A stretch of DNA of 44,838 nucleotides from a virus. The stretch spans positions 1-44,838 of the IMG/VR virus record IMGVR_UViG_3300030090_001253, one strand, 5' to 3'. The notes beneath the pieces are model-generated. The model had not been told where the DNA came from. It did no database searches and saw nothing but the letters and a program-made list of their open reading frames with translations. This document shows, piece after piece, positions 7,503-18,413 of the stretch; the stretch's first letter is position 1; each line of letters opens with the position of its first letter. The translations under genes and the position numbers were made by a program.

Positions 7503-9329
7503 GTGGCAACCCTTGCAGACCTTCAAAAACAAATTGCAAACTTGCAAAAACAGGCTGATAGTCAGCGGTACACATCTTATGACAGAATTAACAGAGAGGG
7601 AGATTATAAAGGCACTATTCAAGTTGACCTTGATAAAGCTATAAGCAATATAGATAGACGTAACCTACCACAGTTACCATCAACTATGGCTGCATATGGT
7701 AAGACTAAATCAGAATTAGCTAGACTACAAAAGCAATACGCAAATATGCAAAAGCAAACAGCGTCACAGCCCCAACAACCTGCCTTTACTGGGATCAAGC
7801 CGGGGGTTGGTGTTGATTTGTTAACAGGTCAAACAATAAGTACTCCACAAACATTTAATTATACATATGAACAAGCCGTGGCTGCAAATGCTACCCGTGT
7901 TGTAAAATCGCCAGCGCAACAAGCAGCTATTGATGCAGCACTTGCACGTGGCCCTTCTACTGGAGCAAACAATATGATACCAGCACAACCACCCCTTGTA
8001 CAAACATCAACAGAAGAATTGGCTAAAAAGGCCACATCTCCTACAGATGTAACTGTAACTCCTGTTACTCAAACCGTTCAACCAACGGAAGTTATTGACA
8101 GAGATCAAGGCTTAACATCTCCAGCCCCGACAGTTACTCCAAAGACGATAGATCCCGCTAGTGTGGGGCAGGTTGCTGCACCTGCCGCATCAGAAGGATT
8201 GGGCGTTGTGGGCAGCACCACGCTGTCTTCTCCACAAATAAAAAATGCTGTTATTGAGGGGGCCAAGTCTACTCTATCCGTTAACGATCTCGTAGATCTG
8301 GATGACATATCTACTGCTACTTTATCTTCTGAGGCATTTGCAAACGCTGCCACAGCAGAATTAGATGAGAGGGGCACTGTAAAGTACCAGCTTTCTGAAT
8401 TGTTTGCGGGTATAGAGGACGGCAAGCCTCTTCCTCCGTGGGCATCCCCCGCTGTCAGAAAAGTTTCAGCTATCATGCAGCAACGCGGTCTAGGGGCGTC
8501 GAGCATGGCGGCAGCAGCGGTTACTCAGGCTGTTATGGAGTCAGGCATATCGATTGCTTCGCAAGATGCAAAGATGTATGCTTCCCTGCAGTTTAAAAAC
8601 TTAGACAACCAACAACAAGCTGCTCTACAAAATGCGTTGCAAACGGCTACTCTGGACAGGCAAAATGCGGACGCTAGAACTAGGGGCGCAATATCCAATG
8701 CACAAGCTCTCTTGTCCATAGATTTAAAGGAATTAGATGCCCAACAACAGTCGAACGCTCTCAAGTTTAACGCGATTACAAAGGCCGCTCTTACAGATGC
8801 TGCCGCTGAAAACGCTACACAACAAATCAACGCAAAGAATGAGATACAGGTAGAAGAGTTTTTTGCTGAGTTGACCACACAAATAGATGCAGCCAACATA
8901 GCCCGTGATGTGGCAATTCGTCAGTATAATATTAGTCAAGAAAATGCGTATGCTGAGTTTAATGCAAACATGATGGATCAACGCGATAAGTTCAATGCGA
9001 ACATGAAGTTTGCTATAGATCAGTCTAATGTGCAGTGGAGAAGGCAGATCAACACTGCCAATACCGCCGTGCAAAATGAAACAAACAGGATAAACGTGCA
9101 AAATATGTACAACGCTTCGCAGACTGCCCTGAATCAGTTGTGGCAACAATACAGAGATAATGCTACATTTAATTTTACGGCATCAGAAAGTAAACAAGCA
9201 CGAGATCACGAAATGGCTATTGTAGCTTTAGAAGTCGCTGCTACGGAAAAAGCTTACAGCGATGCACAAAAGACTAGCATAGCTAACAACGTCATAAAAG
9301 TCATAGGTAATTGGGGGAGCAGGCCATAA
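7503..9329 (+). CDS. Internal virion protein-like, Gln/Ala-rich coiled coil
   Basis: A 608-residue protein with a GTG start at 7503. Residues 1-25 and 80-95 are Gln/Lys-rich helices (LADLQKQIANLQKQ). Residues 125-280 are Pro/Thr-rich and probably disordered. Residues about 320-608 are a long alanine/glutamine/asparagine-rich helical region (TAKAALTDAAAENATQQINA-like composition). This composition, together with its place before 994- and 1699-residue virion proteins, resembles the T7 gp14-gp15-gp16 arrangement, so I infer an ejection or internal core protein. No enzymatic motif is seen. The last codon overlaps the next ATG as TAATG. Confidence 0.55.
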   Translation: MATLADLQKQIANLQKQADSQRYTSYDRINREGDYKGTIQVDLDKAISNIDRRNLPQLPSTMAAYGKTKSELARLQKQYANMQKQTASQPQQPAFTGIKPGVGVDLLTGQTISTPQTFNYTYEQAVAANATRVVKSPAQQAAIDAALARGPSTGANNMIPAQPPLVQTSTEELAKKATSPTDVTVTPVTQTVQPTEVIDRDQGLTSPAPTVTPKTIDPASVGQVAAPAASEGLGVVGSTTLSSPQIKNAVIEGAKSTLSVNDLVDLDDISTATLSSEAFANAATAELDERGTVKYQLSELFAGIEDGKPLPPWASPAVRKVSAIMQQRGLGASSMAAAAVTQAVMESGISIASQDAKMYASLQFKNLDNQQQAALQNALQTATLDRQNADARTRGAISNAQALLSIDLKELDAQQQSNALKFNAITKAALTDAAAENATQQINAKNEIQVEEFFAELTTQIDAANIARDVAIRQYNISQENAYAEFNANMMDQRDKFNANMKFAIDQSNVQWRRQINTANTAVQNETNRINVQNMYNASQTALNQLWQQYRDNATFNFTASESKQARDHEMAIVALEVAATEKAYSDAQKTSIANNVIKVIGNWGSRP

Positions 9330-9724
9330 TGTTTGATTTTCCTACTAGTATAAAGGACGCATTCACAGTAATTAAAACGGGAGCTAGAGTTTTAAGTGCG
9401 TTGTCTCCCAAAGAAAAAGAAACACGGGGGTTTATGGAAACAATTCCTAAGTTTGATTTTGGATCGGACTTGAAATCCACTTCCCTGCAAATGCGTAATA
9501 TGGACCCGATTCAACAACTTCCACCAAGCATTCAAAATGCGTACAGGTACATGGCAAACAATGTAGCTAGAGACGTGAATTTAAGACAGATACAAGAGTC
9601 GAGTATGCCAGCACGAAGAACAGCTAAAATAGCAAGTGTGAAGCCTACCATAACTGCGAGTGATTCTACTATCAGACTAGGCGGCAAGCAAACAATACGC
9701 ACATCTGGCGTTATGAAACTTTAG
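9329..9724 (+). CDS. Hypothetical virion-associated protein
   Basis: A 131-residue basic protein beginning MFDFPTSIKDAFTVIKTGAR. The ATG at 9329 overlaps the upstream stop (TAATG) and has GGGGGAG upstream; a TTG 18 bases earlier is less likely. Residues 35-60 contain two short FDFG/LQMRNMD segments and the rest is polar, without domains I recognise. Its place between large internal-protein genes suggests a small structural or connector role. Confidence 0.55.
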   Translation: MFDFPTSIKDAFTVIKTGARVLSALSPKEKETRGFMETIPKFDFGSDLKSTSLQMRNMDPIQQLPPSIQNAYRYMANNVARDVNLRQIQESSMPARRTAKIASVKPTITASDSTIRLGGKQTIRTSGVMKL

Positions 9725-9734
9725 GATAACAGAT

Positions 9735-10328
9735 ATGTTTCAAGGCGAAGGTAAAAAATTTCGTAGGGGCGCAATAGAAAACCGGGATAGGTTTGGTAGG
9801 GCTGTTCCCGGCATATCCTTGACTACGGATAACACAAAGTGGCCGTGGGGCAATCCCCCGGACGATGTAGATGTGAACACTGTCTTGGATAAGGCTGCAG
9901 GTAGACTAGAGGAAGATCCTGTATTTAGACAGGAGATGTTAAAGCTTATGTTTGCGGGTGTTTCTATAGAACATATCGTAGAGACTTGGGTTATAGACAA
10001 CTTTGAAAACGGAAGATTTAGCCTAGATGTTGGTCTTTTGGCGAAGGGACCACTAGGCGTGTACCTTGCTTATGTAGCGGAACAAGAAAATATACCGTAC
10101 CGCATGTTCGAACGTGACGACCCAGAAGCAGATAAACGCATAGACGATGAAACATACTTCGAACTTATGAAAACAAACAATCCTGCTATGTTCCAGAAGA
10201 TCAGAGAAGCAGCAAATAAAGTGGTTAGGGATGGTGTATCTGCTGTCGAAAAACGACAAAAAGTTGCACAAGAACCACAGCCAGAACCAGAGGGATTTAT
10301 GAACGAGGAGGTTCAAGATGCTAGATAA
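9735..10328 (+). CDS. Hypothetical virion-associated protein
   Basis: A 197-residue protein, basic at the N-terminus (GEGKKFRRGAIENRDRFGR) and acidic at the C-terminus. Residues 48-105 look like a helical core (VLDKAAGRLEEDPVFRQEML, VSIEHIVETWVIDNF), then a helical segment and a Gln/Pro/Glu-rich tail (QEPQPEPEGFMNEEV). The 3' end overlaps the next gene by 11 bases. I recognise no family; co-transcription with the large virion genes suggests a minor capsid or tail protein. Confidence 0.55.
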   Translation: MFQGEGKKFRRGAIENRDRFGRAVPGISLTTDNTKWPWGNPPDDVDVNTVLDKAAGRLEEDPVFRQEMLKLMFAGVSIEHIVETWVIDNFENGRFSLDVGLLAKGPLGVYLAYVAEQENIPYRMFERDDPEADKRIDDETYFELMKTNNPAMFQKIREAANKVVRDGVSAVEKRQKVAQEPQPEPEGFMNEEVQDAR

Positions 10329-13302
10329 AATTCTTAGCAGCCCTGAATTGACGGGTGTTCTTACCGGACTTCTGGATATGACTGTTGCTGGGCAAGAAGA
10401 AACTGCACGGAAAAAACAGGCGGAAGAACAGGCGCAAATTGACTGGAATCTTTTTGCAAAGAAAGAAGCCTACAAGAACACTGCTGCTGCTAGTGCTGCT
10501 GCCAATGCTGCCTTCATAAAGTCTATCCAAGACGGAGGTCCAAACTTAGCGAAAGCTATGCTTTCTCTTCCAAACTCTGGAGAGTACGCTGCTATGTATC
10601 AATACCTGCGTGGCGGTGGTGTGGGTAATTCTTTGCTCCCAGCGGAGCTTACAGCTATACAGGCTGTTGCTCTACAAGATCCGAAATTCAGCGAAACACA
10701 AAAAGAAATGCTGACGATTGCCAGAGATGACCCTGCTGCCGCAAAAAACCTTCTTAACGATGAATCTTTAATAGATATTATCTACGAAAAAGCTGAAGGT
10801 GGCGCAGATGAACAACAGAGCTACACTCCTTTTGGGGCACTTATAGCCGCAAATGTTACAAAGGGATTGAGCGGTGATCAACAAAGAACAATAGCAGAAA
10901 TACAGGGCAGTGATAACCCCGTAGAACGGGCGAAACAAATAATGGATGCGTATGCTGTCGGCAGTGACATGCGGATTGTCTTAGATGCAATCGTACGTGC
11001 CCCGGTACAAAGAAAATATGAGCCAATTAGTGACGCTACATTTACACAGTTACAAGCTGCTGCAAAGGACGCACCTAAAGGTCAAGTAGGATCAGTGCTA
11101 GAACAAATTGACCAAGCGAAAGCCCTGATAAATAAGCAATTTATAGTAATAGGTGATGACGGGAAAGAAACACAGGGCGAACTAAGTCCCGAAGCAGCCC
11201 TAGACTTGCTTAGACTAAACACGATGCAACAAGCGTACGGGACACGAGATGCTCCTGACGATATTCTAAAATTGTTTCAAAGCGCGGTGGAGCATATTAA
11301 AGGATTAACAGGTAGCGAAACCGAAAGAAGAGTAGCAGCAAAGAGTGTGCTGCCACAACTGACTGCTGCTATTGGAAAGCTAGAGTCTGGGGGTATGGAT
11401 GTTGAAGATGTAAGTCCTGAAGTAGCGATAATTTACAACACAATTCAGGGTATCGCACAGACCACAGAAAAGCTAGACAAGAACATAGTTTCGTTTACCG
11501 ATAACAGCGGCAAGACAGTCATGGACGTAGATGACAATCGCCTTTTAAGTGCTCGTTCTAAAGTAGATAAGATAAATAGAAAACCTGACTTGTCCGCTAC
11601 ATACGAGGGTATGTCGCCAGAATCAAAAGCACAGTTTGAGGCACTCGTTACAAGCAGGATTACGGAACACGTACAAAAACAAAGAGAACAGAAAACAATT
11701 ACCGATGTGGGAGGTAGGACAGTAACCAGCGGCGGATTAGTTGATGACTACAGATTGATATTCCCAGAACTGTACAAGCTGCCCTTTGTTAAGGACCATC
11801 TGCACACCACACTTGGAGTTCCCAAAAGCGGAGAAGTGTTCAATCAGAAGGGCACACTCGTAGGGCAAGACCAAACGAACGTGGCTACAGATCAGATACG
11901 TTACTCAAATGGTGTTGTCCTAAATCTTCCTAAAGCAGCCAAGTTTGCAGAAAGAAGGGGAGTGTCACTGTTCGAACTAATCAATGGTAATGACATGTAC
12001 CACGACATGATAGACGCCAGTGATATGGGGAATCACGACAGATTGTTCGAAGCTGCTCTGGTCTTACAGGAGTCAGGGTTATTTAACAAACTAGAGACAG
12101 CCCCTCTCAGTGAACAATCCTACAGAGACATAGGATTTACGCTCATACGTTTAGGTGTTACCGATCCCGCGAAACAAGCTGATGTTATATCTGCAGTTAT
12201 GCGAGATAATGTTCCAGATAATTTTAAACCTGTGGCTGGAAAAATTGGCGTTCCTACGCAAGATTACATGGACTATTTAGCAACTGAGATAGGACAAGAA
12301 ATAAACTTAAAAACCTTGAGTAATACCAGTGAAGCAGATAAACAATTTTTACGTAACGTAAACTCTGCCCTAGCTCAGATGAATCAGTTTGGAAACGATC
12401 AGTCAGCCCTCATACGTGGGTTCCAAACGAAGTATCTAGAACTGATAGGACACAAGGATGGGTTTCTAAAAACCGTAGCTGGTGCTTTCAGTTTGGATGA
12501 CACCGCTTTGGGCGACTTCATACGCATGGAAGATATGCAAAATACAGAGTATGTCAACAGCTCCCAAAACAGAGACGGCGTACTCAACGCAGCACAACAG
12601 CACATAAACAATCATCTAGAACGAGTGGCTACTCTCCGGGGAGCAGATACTCAATTCCTAGAAGCACAAGCAAAGTTAGCATCGTTACAGGTAACGCTGG
12701 CGTACTCCTTCGCTAAGACTATGGACCCAAGCGGTAGAATATCTGAACGTGACTTCCAAGCCGCGTTGAGTGCAGTGGCAGGAAGTATATTCAGTCCGAA
12801 AGTTGTGAGTGAAGCCCTGTTGAGGAGTTTTGGAAGAAGAGCGGAACAAAACATAGTTAGAAAAGATCAAACATTTCGCTCCATCATGTCCTTCCTAGAT
12901 GGCGACAGCTTTAGGGGTCCGACAAAGAAAGAGTTGCAGAGAGTTAGGGCGATAAAACACATACGTCCTATACAACGAAATCTGGAGGCCCAAGCAAACA
13001 TCGAAAGGTACAGGATATCTTTGGCAGAAATGGGCAGCATAGACAGACTAACAGGGGGACCAGATAGTCCCTACGATATAGCTCCTGCCAATGACTTGGG
13101 GCAGGGAGCATTCGGAAGCGAGAATGGTATGGGGCAGGATGTATACACTGTCAGACGACGCATATACGGCACTAATGCTAGTTATCCATTTGGACGACTA
13201 GATCCGTCTAGAGAAATATATGTATTTAGGGACGGCACACTTTTGAGCAGAAAACAAATTCAACAGCTTCGCAATATGACCACAACCGGGAATGTAGTTT
13301 AA
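10318..13302 (+). CDS. Large internal virion protein-like (gp15-like position)
   Basis: A 994-residue, mostly helical protein with Ala-rich stretches near residues 25-70. No Walker, nuclease or lytic motif is visible. The length and position between a 608-residue coiled-coil protein and a 1699-residue protein match the T7 order of ejection proteins gp14, gp15 and gp16; homology itself is not demonstrable here. The C-terminal 60 residues are Gly/Tyr/Arg-rich (VYTVRRRIYGTNASYPFGR) and look like an interaction tail. Start ATG has GAGGAGG upstream. It ends with TAATG overlapping the next start. Confidence 0.55.
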   Translation: MLDKILSSPELTGVLTGLLDMTVAGQEETARKKQAEEQAQIDWNLFAKKEAYKNTAAASAAANAAFIKSIQDGGPNLAKAMLSLPNSGEYAAMYQYLRGGGVGNSLLPAELTAIQAVALQDPKFSETQKEMLTIARDDPAAAKNLLNDESLIDIIYEKAEGGADEQQSYTPFGALIAANVTKGLSGDQQRTIAEIQGSDNPVERAKQIMDAYAVGSDMRIVLDAIVRAPVQRKYEPISDATFTQLQAAAKDAPKGQVGSVLEQIDQAKALINKQFIVIGDDGKETQGELSPEAALDLLRLNTMQQAYGTRDAPDDILKLFQSAVEHIKGLTGSETERRVAAKSVLPQLTAAIGKLESGGMDVEDVSPEVAIIYNTIQGIAQTTEKLDKNIVSFTDNSGKTVMDVDDNRLLSARSKVDKINRKPDLSATYEGMSPESKAQFEALVTSRITEHVQKQREQKTITDVGGRTVTSGGLVDDYRLIFPELYKLPFVKDHLHTTLGVPKSGEVFNQKGTLVGQDQTNVATDQIRYSNGVVLNLPKAAKFAERRGVSLFELINGNDMYHDMIDASDMGNHDRLFEAALVLQESGLFNKLETAPLSEQSYRDIGFTLIRLGVTDPAKQADVISAVMRDNVPDNFKPVAGKIGVPTQDYMDYLATEIGQEINLKTLSNTSEADKQFLRNVNSALAQMNQFGNDQSALIRGFQTKYLELIGHKDGFLKTVAGAFSLDDTALGDFIRMEDMQNTEYVNSSQNRDGVLNAAQQHINNHLERVATLRGADTQFLEAQAKLASLQVTLAYSFAKTMDPSGRISERDFQAALSAVAGSIFSPKVVSEALLRSFGRRAEQNIVRKDQTFRSIMSFLDGDSFRGPTKKELQRVRAIKHIRPIQRNLEAQANIERYRISLAEMGSIDRLTGGPDSPYDIAPANDLGQGAFGSENGMGQDVYTVRRRIYGTNASYPFGRLDPSREIYVFRDGTLLSRKQIQQLRNMTTTGNVV

Positions 13303-16300
13303 TGACAGCGCAAACCATATTTGGTATAGGCCAGAAGGCTCCTCCTCCAGAGGCTGAACAGGCACGTAAAACAATAGGGATGTTTCCTGACGCTACAGGA
13401 CAACGCACTCTAACACAGTCTGAGTTCATAGCAAGTATGCGTCCGGGCGTAGAAGATATGCAACTTGCTCCAGATCAAGAGCGTTTCGATGCTACTTTCG
13501 AAAAGATATTGAGTGGAGAGATAGACGGTCAAACCATCTTCTCCCAGCCCCTGTTTAAAAAACAAGAAAATTATGACAGGACAAAAGCAGCGTACGCGGC
13601 ACAAAAAGGGGGAACATCTACTCCTGACGATGACGCATTCCTAGAAATGATTAGGAACAGTAGTGCCCGTCGTCTATTTGATTACTATACAGGAACCACT
13701 CAAGGAGCTAGAGCAGCAACGGGTATAGTCTTCACTCCTACACTGCCTTTAGATAGAACAACTGGCGAGGTTATTCTTCCTGAAGGGGCACCGGATCTGA
13801 CACAAAGACAGAAAAATAGGTTAACACGACAGGCAGAGGACGCCCAAAGTCTCAGCGAGTTTTTGCAGGGTAAAACGAACTTGCCTACAGACCCTAGAGT
13901 CTTAGATGCAGTATACGCTACATTTGACGGATCTCAGTCTAGAACATTTGCCGAAAGAATATATAGCTTGGGATCAGCTACAGTTGAGGCAGGTGGATAC
14001 TGGGCACCCATAGCCTCGCAGTGGTTCGTTGGTTTAGGAGAAAACAATGAGATGTTTTCCTTGCCAGAGGATCTAGACAGTAAAGGCGAAAGACAAGTAG
14101 CCCTGCGTAAATTCAGAGCCAGCCAAGACTGGTTGAAAAATCGTAGGCAAGTAGTAGAGGGTATGCTCAGAGATCATTTACGGGCTACTATGGGGGACCA
14201 AGCGTACGAAGAAGCATACGGAAAGAAGATCACCCTAGACGATGGGACAGAGATGTTTGAAACAGAACTGATTTCTGACAGTTTTGCTGAACAAATATCA
14301 GAACAAATGTTCGACATGCAGGATTGGAAGTTCCAATTAGCTGCATTTATGGGCGAAAATATCATAGCGTACAACGCTTTGAAGCGACCATTCCAAGCAG
14401 TGAAAGGCGCAATTCGCATAGGAAGGCAAATAAAACACGGCCCGAATGATGTGCCATTCAGTCTTATGAATGCAGACCAAAGAATCATAGCAATAAACCA
14501 AGTCTCTCGTTCTAAAGGGTTATCCGCTACAGCAGCGGCATCCGCTCTCATAGAGGAGGAGAAAGCATTCAAGGTATTTGCAGGACTTCGTAAAAAGTTT
14601 TTATTGGGAACAACGCAACGACAACTGGCAGCCCGTGAGATGAACGAACTCAAGGGGGATGGCCTGTTAAAAATACGGTCACTACAGACTCAGATTGGTT
14701 TGATAGGGACAGGAAGTGGTCGTAACACAGCAGCAAACGTAGCAAAATTAAAAGGCTTACGGGCTGAACTTCGTCTAGAACTGGACAGACAGAACTGGAG
14801 AATGGTTCAGAGTATGTATCCGGGGGCTATGGAACTTGGTATCAATCCTGTATTTGACAGCGTAGTAGCGATAGCTCAATACGCGGGTAGGCAGAAATTT
14901 GGTCCTATAGGAGAACTTATGGGAGCAGGGGGTATAATAGGTTCCTATGGAGTGTACAAGACGTTTAGCTTGTCAGACTATGGCACGGCACCTCTGATTA
15001 GGAGTGTAGCGGGATTTGCTCAGAACACTGCGTATAGAGCCAAAGAAGCTACAGAGAGCCTAGTTAATTTGGGCTTTTCTCTTGCCACATTTAGTGCGAG
15101 GGCGTTGACAGGCGATCCTACCATATCAGCAAGTGCGAGAGGATTCTTGATAAATCCCAACATACGTGCGTATCTGAAACTTACGGATTCGCAAAAGAAC
15201 AGCTTACCTAAAGGCATAAATCAAAAGTTGTTACAGTTCACAGAGGGTTTGAAAGCTTTCAACCCCGAAGCACAAGAAATGATAATAAAGAACTTAGACC
15301 AAAGTTTCACCGACATAAGGAACATAGCAAGCTCAATACCTGAAAACTTGATGATGCCTAGCGCAACAGATCCGACAAAGATGGTAAACGTGCGGAATCA
15401 AGTGCAAAAGTCACTGGCTTTAGGTTTCGGGGAAATGTCAGGAACTAATTTCTACATAGCAGCAGCTAAAGTAGAACCTAACAGAATAACTCCCTCAAAG
15501 GTTTTACTGAGTGTAGATAACTCCATAAGAGCAGCAGTCGCTAACCAAGTGGCTACCAGAGAAAGACAAGCTACTTTGTCTGCTTCTATAGACTCCTTCA
15601 ACGCTACTATGCTGGGATTGAAGAAGGTAGCAGATGACCCCAAACAGGCTATAGAAACAAGACAAGCTGCAACCGTAGCAGGAGCTAGACTAGAAAATCT
15701 GTCTCAGATGTTTGCAGATAGTCAGACTATGCTTGCAAGAGAGGCAGAAATACTCGCTCAAAATCATGCTGAGTTGGTAAATTCTGTTTTGAACAGATTG
15801 AAGAATCCCTTGAACAGAGAAGAATTACACGAGGCGGTGATGTCAGGCACCGTTCGTGATGCACTTGAGTTACTACGAAGAACTCAAAGGAGCGTTCTCC
15901 CTGAAAGTGCCCAGCCTTCTGTTGTCAAACAGGATTTCATAGATCAGAAAATCCTAGAGGCAATGTCTGTAGACGAACAAATAAATACTTTAAATCAGGC
16001 CTTGTTAAAGTTTAACGAGTCTATGAAGATTGGACAGTTTACTCAAGCTATTCTAAAAAGCCAAGACGATACGATCTTGAGTCTAAACAAACTCAATCAC
16101 GAACAGCACGATCAAATTATTAAAGCAGCCTACGATAAGATTCCATCAGAAGAGAACATAGAGGTAAATGTTGGAGTTACTCAGTTGTTGTCTGCATTTA
16201 AGGCCATGCGTGTGGACAAGGAAGCTAGTGTTGCAACTTTAGCAAACCCTTCAATTTTGCCATCACTAGGGGGAAGAGTAGGGACTAAACTTCTAGAAGC

Positions 16301-18401
16301 TCTGCAGCGCGGCTCTAGGAATGGCTTAAGAAGAACATTCTCTGACCCTAAGTTCTTAGAAGAATTTAGTGCAGCGTACGGAGGAGACAGACAATTTACT
16401 ACAGCAGATGAAGTGATAGAATACTTTAAGCTGGAGCACTACGGCGATAGAGTCCGTGCGGATGGAAGAAAATACACTGAAATGATGGGAGTAACAAGCA
16501 AGGAAGATATCACAGACTTGCACCTTATGTTGTTTATGATAGATGATGCGGAACTGTCCAGTCTCACTTCTGGCAAATTAAACTTTGTTGTGAGTGCTGA
16601 AGACTTGGAAAGTCTTCGTCAAGGAATGAGTATTCTCAGAAATAGCACCAACGAAGATTCTAGAAATTTGGGAAAGGCAGTCATAGACATAATAGATAAT
16701 GAAATATTTCCTACGTGGGGAAACACTCTAGATGTAGAGGCCTACAACGATGTTATACGGGCACGTACACTTGCAAGATTGTCCTTCGAATCTTATGAAA
16801 GAAGCACGATAGGAGCAGCCTTAGATAAAATGGTAGCAGGTCAAGATAACTTGATAGGGGCACCGGACTTGACTGTAAGGCCGTCATCCACTGTTATAGA
16901 TCCCTTGTTCGATGCAATAATGAGGGGTGATGCAAAATCTATATCCGTGATAGATCTACAACTAGACAGACTAAAAGCTACCTTCGCTCCGATGATCTCT
17001 ACTCTTCCCGAAAATGTCTTAGTCAAAGGGCAGGACGGTAGATTCATACAACCAGACACCGATCAAATACGAAAGATGGTGGGAAGGGAGATGGATGAAA
17101 AAACTTACAACATCATAAGCTCTCTCCTCAACGCCAAATTAAGACAGGCATCTATAGGCAAATCTCCATATCAAGGCTACAACAACTTCCTAAATGCTCT
17201 AGCTAGAAATATGGAGGACAATACTCTTCCTCGTGTGGGCAAGGAGGATTTACCTGCAGCCATGCCGATTCCCCCTGAGTACAACGGCAATTTGACAAAT
17301 TACATGCAAGCTATAATGGATAACTCCGCTGTCATCGTAAACGGAGAACAAAAGTTTTTGTTAGATCCATTCAACAACATGATAGCTGCAGACATTACAG
17401 AGGTAGTCAACGCTAATCAAAGTCTACAGAGGGCGCATTTTGGTTGGATAGAAACAGCTAAAGAGCTTGAAATAGAATTTGGTGGTCTAGCAGCAGCGCA
17501 AGAAAAAATAACAAACAGAATATATGCTGCATCTGGCATAGGAGAGAAGGCGTCAGGAAGTGGGTTCTATAAAATTTTGATGGATGACAGTCCTAACAGT
17601 GTAAAAAACTATTTAGATCTTGTGAGATCCCCCGGATTTATAAGTCGAGCAGGAGAAGGAGTTACTGATGACACAGTGACAGAGGCACTACAAGCTCTAG
17701 TCTCAGAGACATTAAGACATGTAGGTGATGCGTCTTCGTCTGGAGACACTGTTAGATTATTCGACGGTTTGAATGTTCCAGTAGAGTCATACAAAGATCC
17801 CTTCGCTGCATACGAACTTATAACAGAAGCCATAGAAGGAACTACAAGTCGTGGTAGAAAATTTGCTGCGCTTGCAGAAGAGGCTGGTATATCTATTATC
17901 GGAACAAAAGATTCTCCGTCTCAGTTACAAACTCTGCAGTCTGTATACCGATACGGAACCATGCTGGGAGGGTCTAGTTACTACGATCAAATAATTAAGG
18001 GCAGAGCCAAGTTCGACGAAACAGCCCAGATGACTAAAGCTACAAAAGGCTTCACCCTAGACAACGCTCTGTCTAAGGCGTTTAACATAGCTCGTGGCAT
18101 GGTCAGTCCACAATTCGTAGCTGCCGACATAGCACTTAGGTATGCTGCCATATCCGGTGGAAGAGCGTTGGAGGTAATACTGAATGACTCAAGAGTTTCA
18201 GAGATAATCTACAACGTGCTTAACGATGTAGACAAAGTTGTAGAGTCTGACGCTGTGTTTCTATCCAAGCAGATAGCTAAGTCTCTAGCGGGTGACCCTT
18301 CATTCTCTGAATACGTCAAGGCTCAAGAATTTGATGTAGACTCTATAGAGTATGCCCGACAGTTTTATGAAAACATAGGCATAAATATACAAGCACCATA
18401 G
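13302..18401 (+). CDS. Giant virion protein, probable DNA-ejection protein (gp16-like position)
   Basis: A 1699-residue protein, the longest gene in the window. It is predominantly helical and polar, with a few hydrophobic patches (for example ELMGAGGIIGSYGVYKTF near residue 540-560). The C-terminal region near residue 1590-1620 contains SKAFNIARGMVSPQFVAADI followed by ALRYAA, a segment type I associate with the C-termini of very large marine phage virion proteins. I see no lysozyme or transglycosylase catalytic motif such as the ES of soluble lytic transglycosylases. T7 gp16 carries such a domain, so if this is its functional counterpart the peptidoglycan activity is elsewhere or unrecognised. 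Start overlaps the previous stop. Confidence 0.55.
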   Translation: MTAQTIFGIGQKAPPPEAEQARKTIGMFPDATGQRTLTQSEFIASMRPGVEDMQLAPDQERFDATFEKILSGEIDGQTIFSQPLFKKQENYDRTKAAYAAQKGGTSTPDDDAFLEMIRNSSARRLFDYYTGTTQGARAATGIVFTPTLPLDRTTGEVILPEGAPDLTQRQKNRLTRQAEDAQSLSEFLQGKTNLPTDPRVLDAVYATFDGSQSRTFAERIYSLGSATVEAGGYWAPIASQWFVGLGENNEMFSLPEDLDSKGERQVALRKFRASQDWLKNRRQVVEGMLRDHLRATMGDQAYEEAYGKKITLDDGTEMFETELISDSFAEQISEQMFDMQDWKFQLAAFMGENIIAYNALKRPFQAVKGAIRIGRQIKHGPNDVPFSLMNADQRIIAINQVSRSKGLSATAAASALIEEEKAFKVFAGLRKKFLLGTTQRQLAAREMNELKGDGLLKIRSLQTQIGLIGTGSGRNTAANVAKLKGLRAELRLELDRQNWRMVQSMYPGAMELGINPVFDSVVAIAQYAGRQKFGPIGELMGAGGIIGSYGVYKTFSLSDYGTAPLIRSVAGFAQNTAYRAKEATESLVNLGFSLATFSARALTGDPTISASARGFLINPNIRAYLKLTDSQKNSLPKGINQKLLQFTEGLKAFNPEAQEMIIKNLDQSFTDIRNIASSIPENLMMPSATDPTKMVNVRNQVQKSLALGFGEMSGTNFYIAAAKVEPNRITPSKVLLSVDNSIRAAVANQVATRERQATLSASIDSFNATMLGLKKVADDPKQAIETRQAATVAGARLENLSQMFADSQTMLAREAEILAQNHAELVNSVLNRLKNPLNREELHEAVMSGTVRDALELLRRTQRSVLPESAQPSVVKQDFIDQKILEAMSVDEQINTLNQALLKFNESMKIGQFTQAILKSQDDTILSLNKLNHEQHDQIIKAAYDKIPSEENIEVNVGVTQLLSAFKAMRVDKEASVATLANPSILPSLGGRVGTKLLEALQRGSRNGLRRTFSDPKFLEEFSAAYGGDRQFTTADEVIEYFKLEHYGDRVRADGRKYTEMMGVTSKEDITDLHLMLFMIDDAELSSLTSGKLNFVVSAEDLESLRQGMSILRNSTNEDSRNLGKAVIDIIDNEIFPTWGNTLDVEAYNDVIRARTLARLSFESYERSTIGAALDKMVAGQDNLIGAPDLTVRPSSTVIDPLFDAIMRGDAKSISVIDLQLDRLKATFAPMISTLPENVLVKGQDGRFIQPDTDQIRKMVGREMDEKTYNIISSLLNAKLRQASIGKSPYQGYNNFLNALARNMEDNTLPRVGKEDLPAAMPIPPEYNGNLTNYMQAIMDNSAVIVNGEQKFLLDPFNNMIAADITEVVNANQSLQRAHFGWIETAKELEIEFGGLAAAQEKITNRIYAASGIGEKASGSGFYKILMDDSPNSVKNYLDLVRSPGFISRAGEGVTDDTVTEALQALVSETLRHVGDASSSGDTVRLFDGLNVPVESYKDPFAAYELITEAIEGTTSRGRKFAALAEEAGISIIGTKDSPSQLQTLQSVYRYGTMLGGSSYYDQIIKGRAKFDETAQMTKATKGFTLDNALSKAFNIARGMVSPQFVAADIALRYAAISGGRALEVILNDSRVSEIIYNVLNDVDKVVESDAVFLSKQIAKSLAGDPSFSEYVKAQEFDVDSIEYARQFYENIGINIQAP

Positions 18402-18413
18402 CAGGAGATAACT

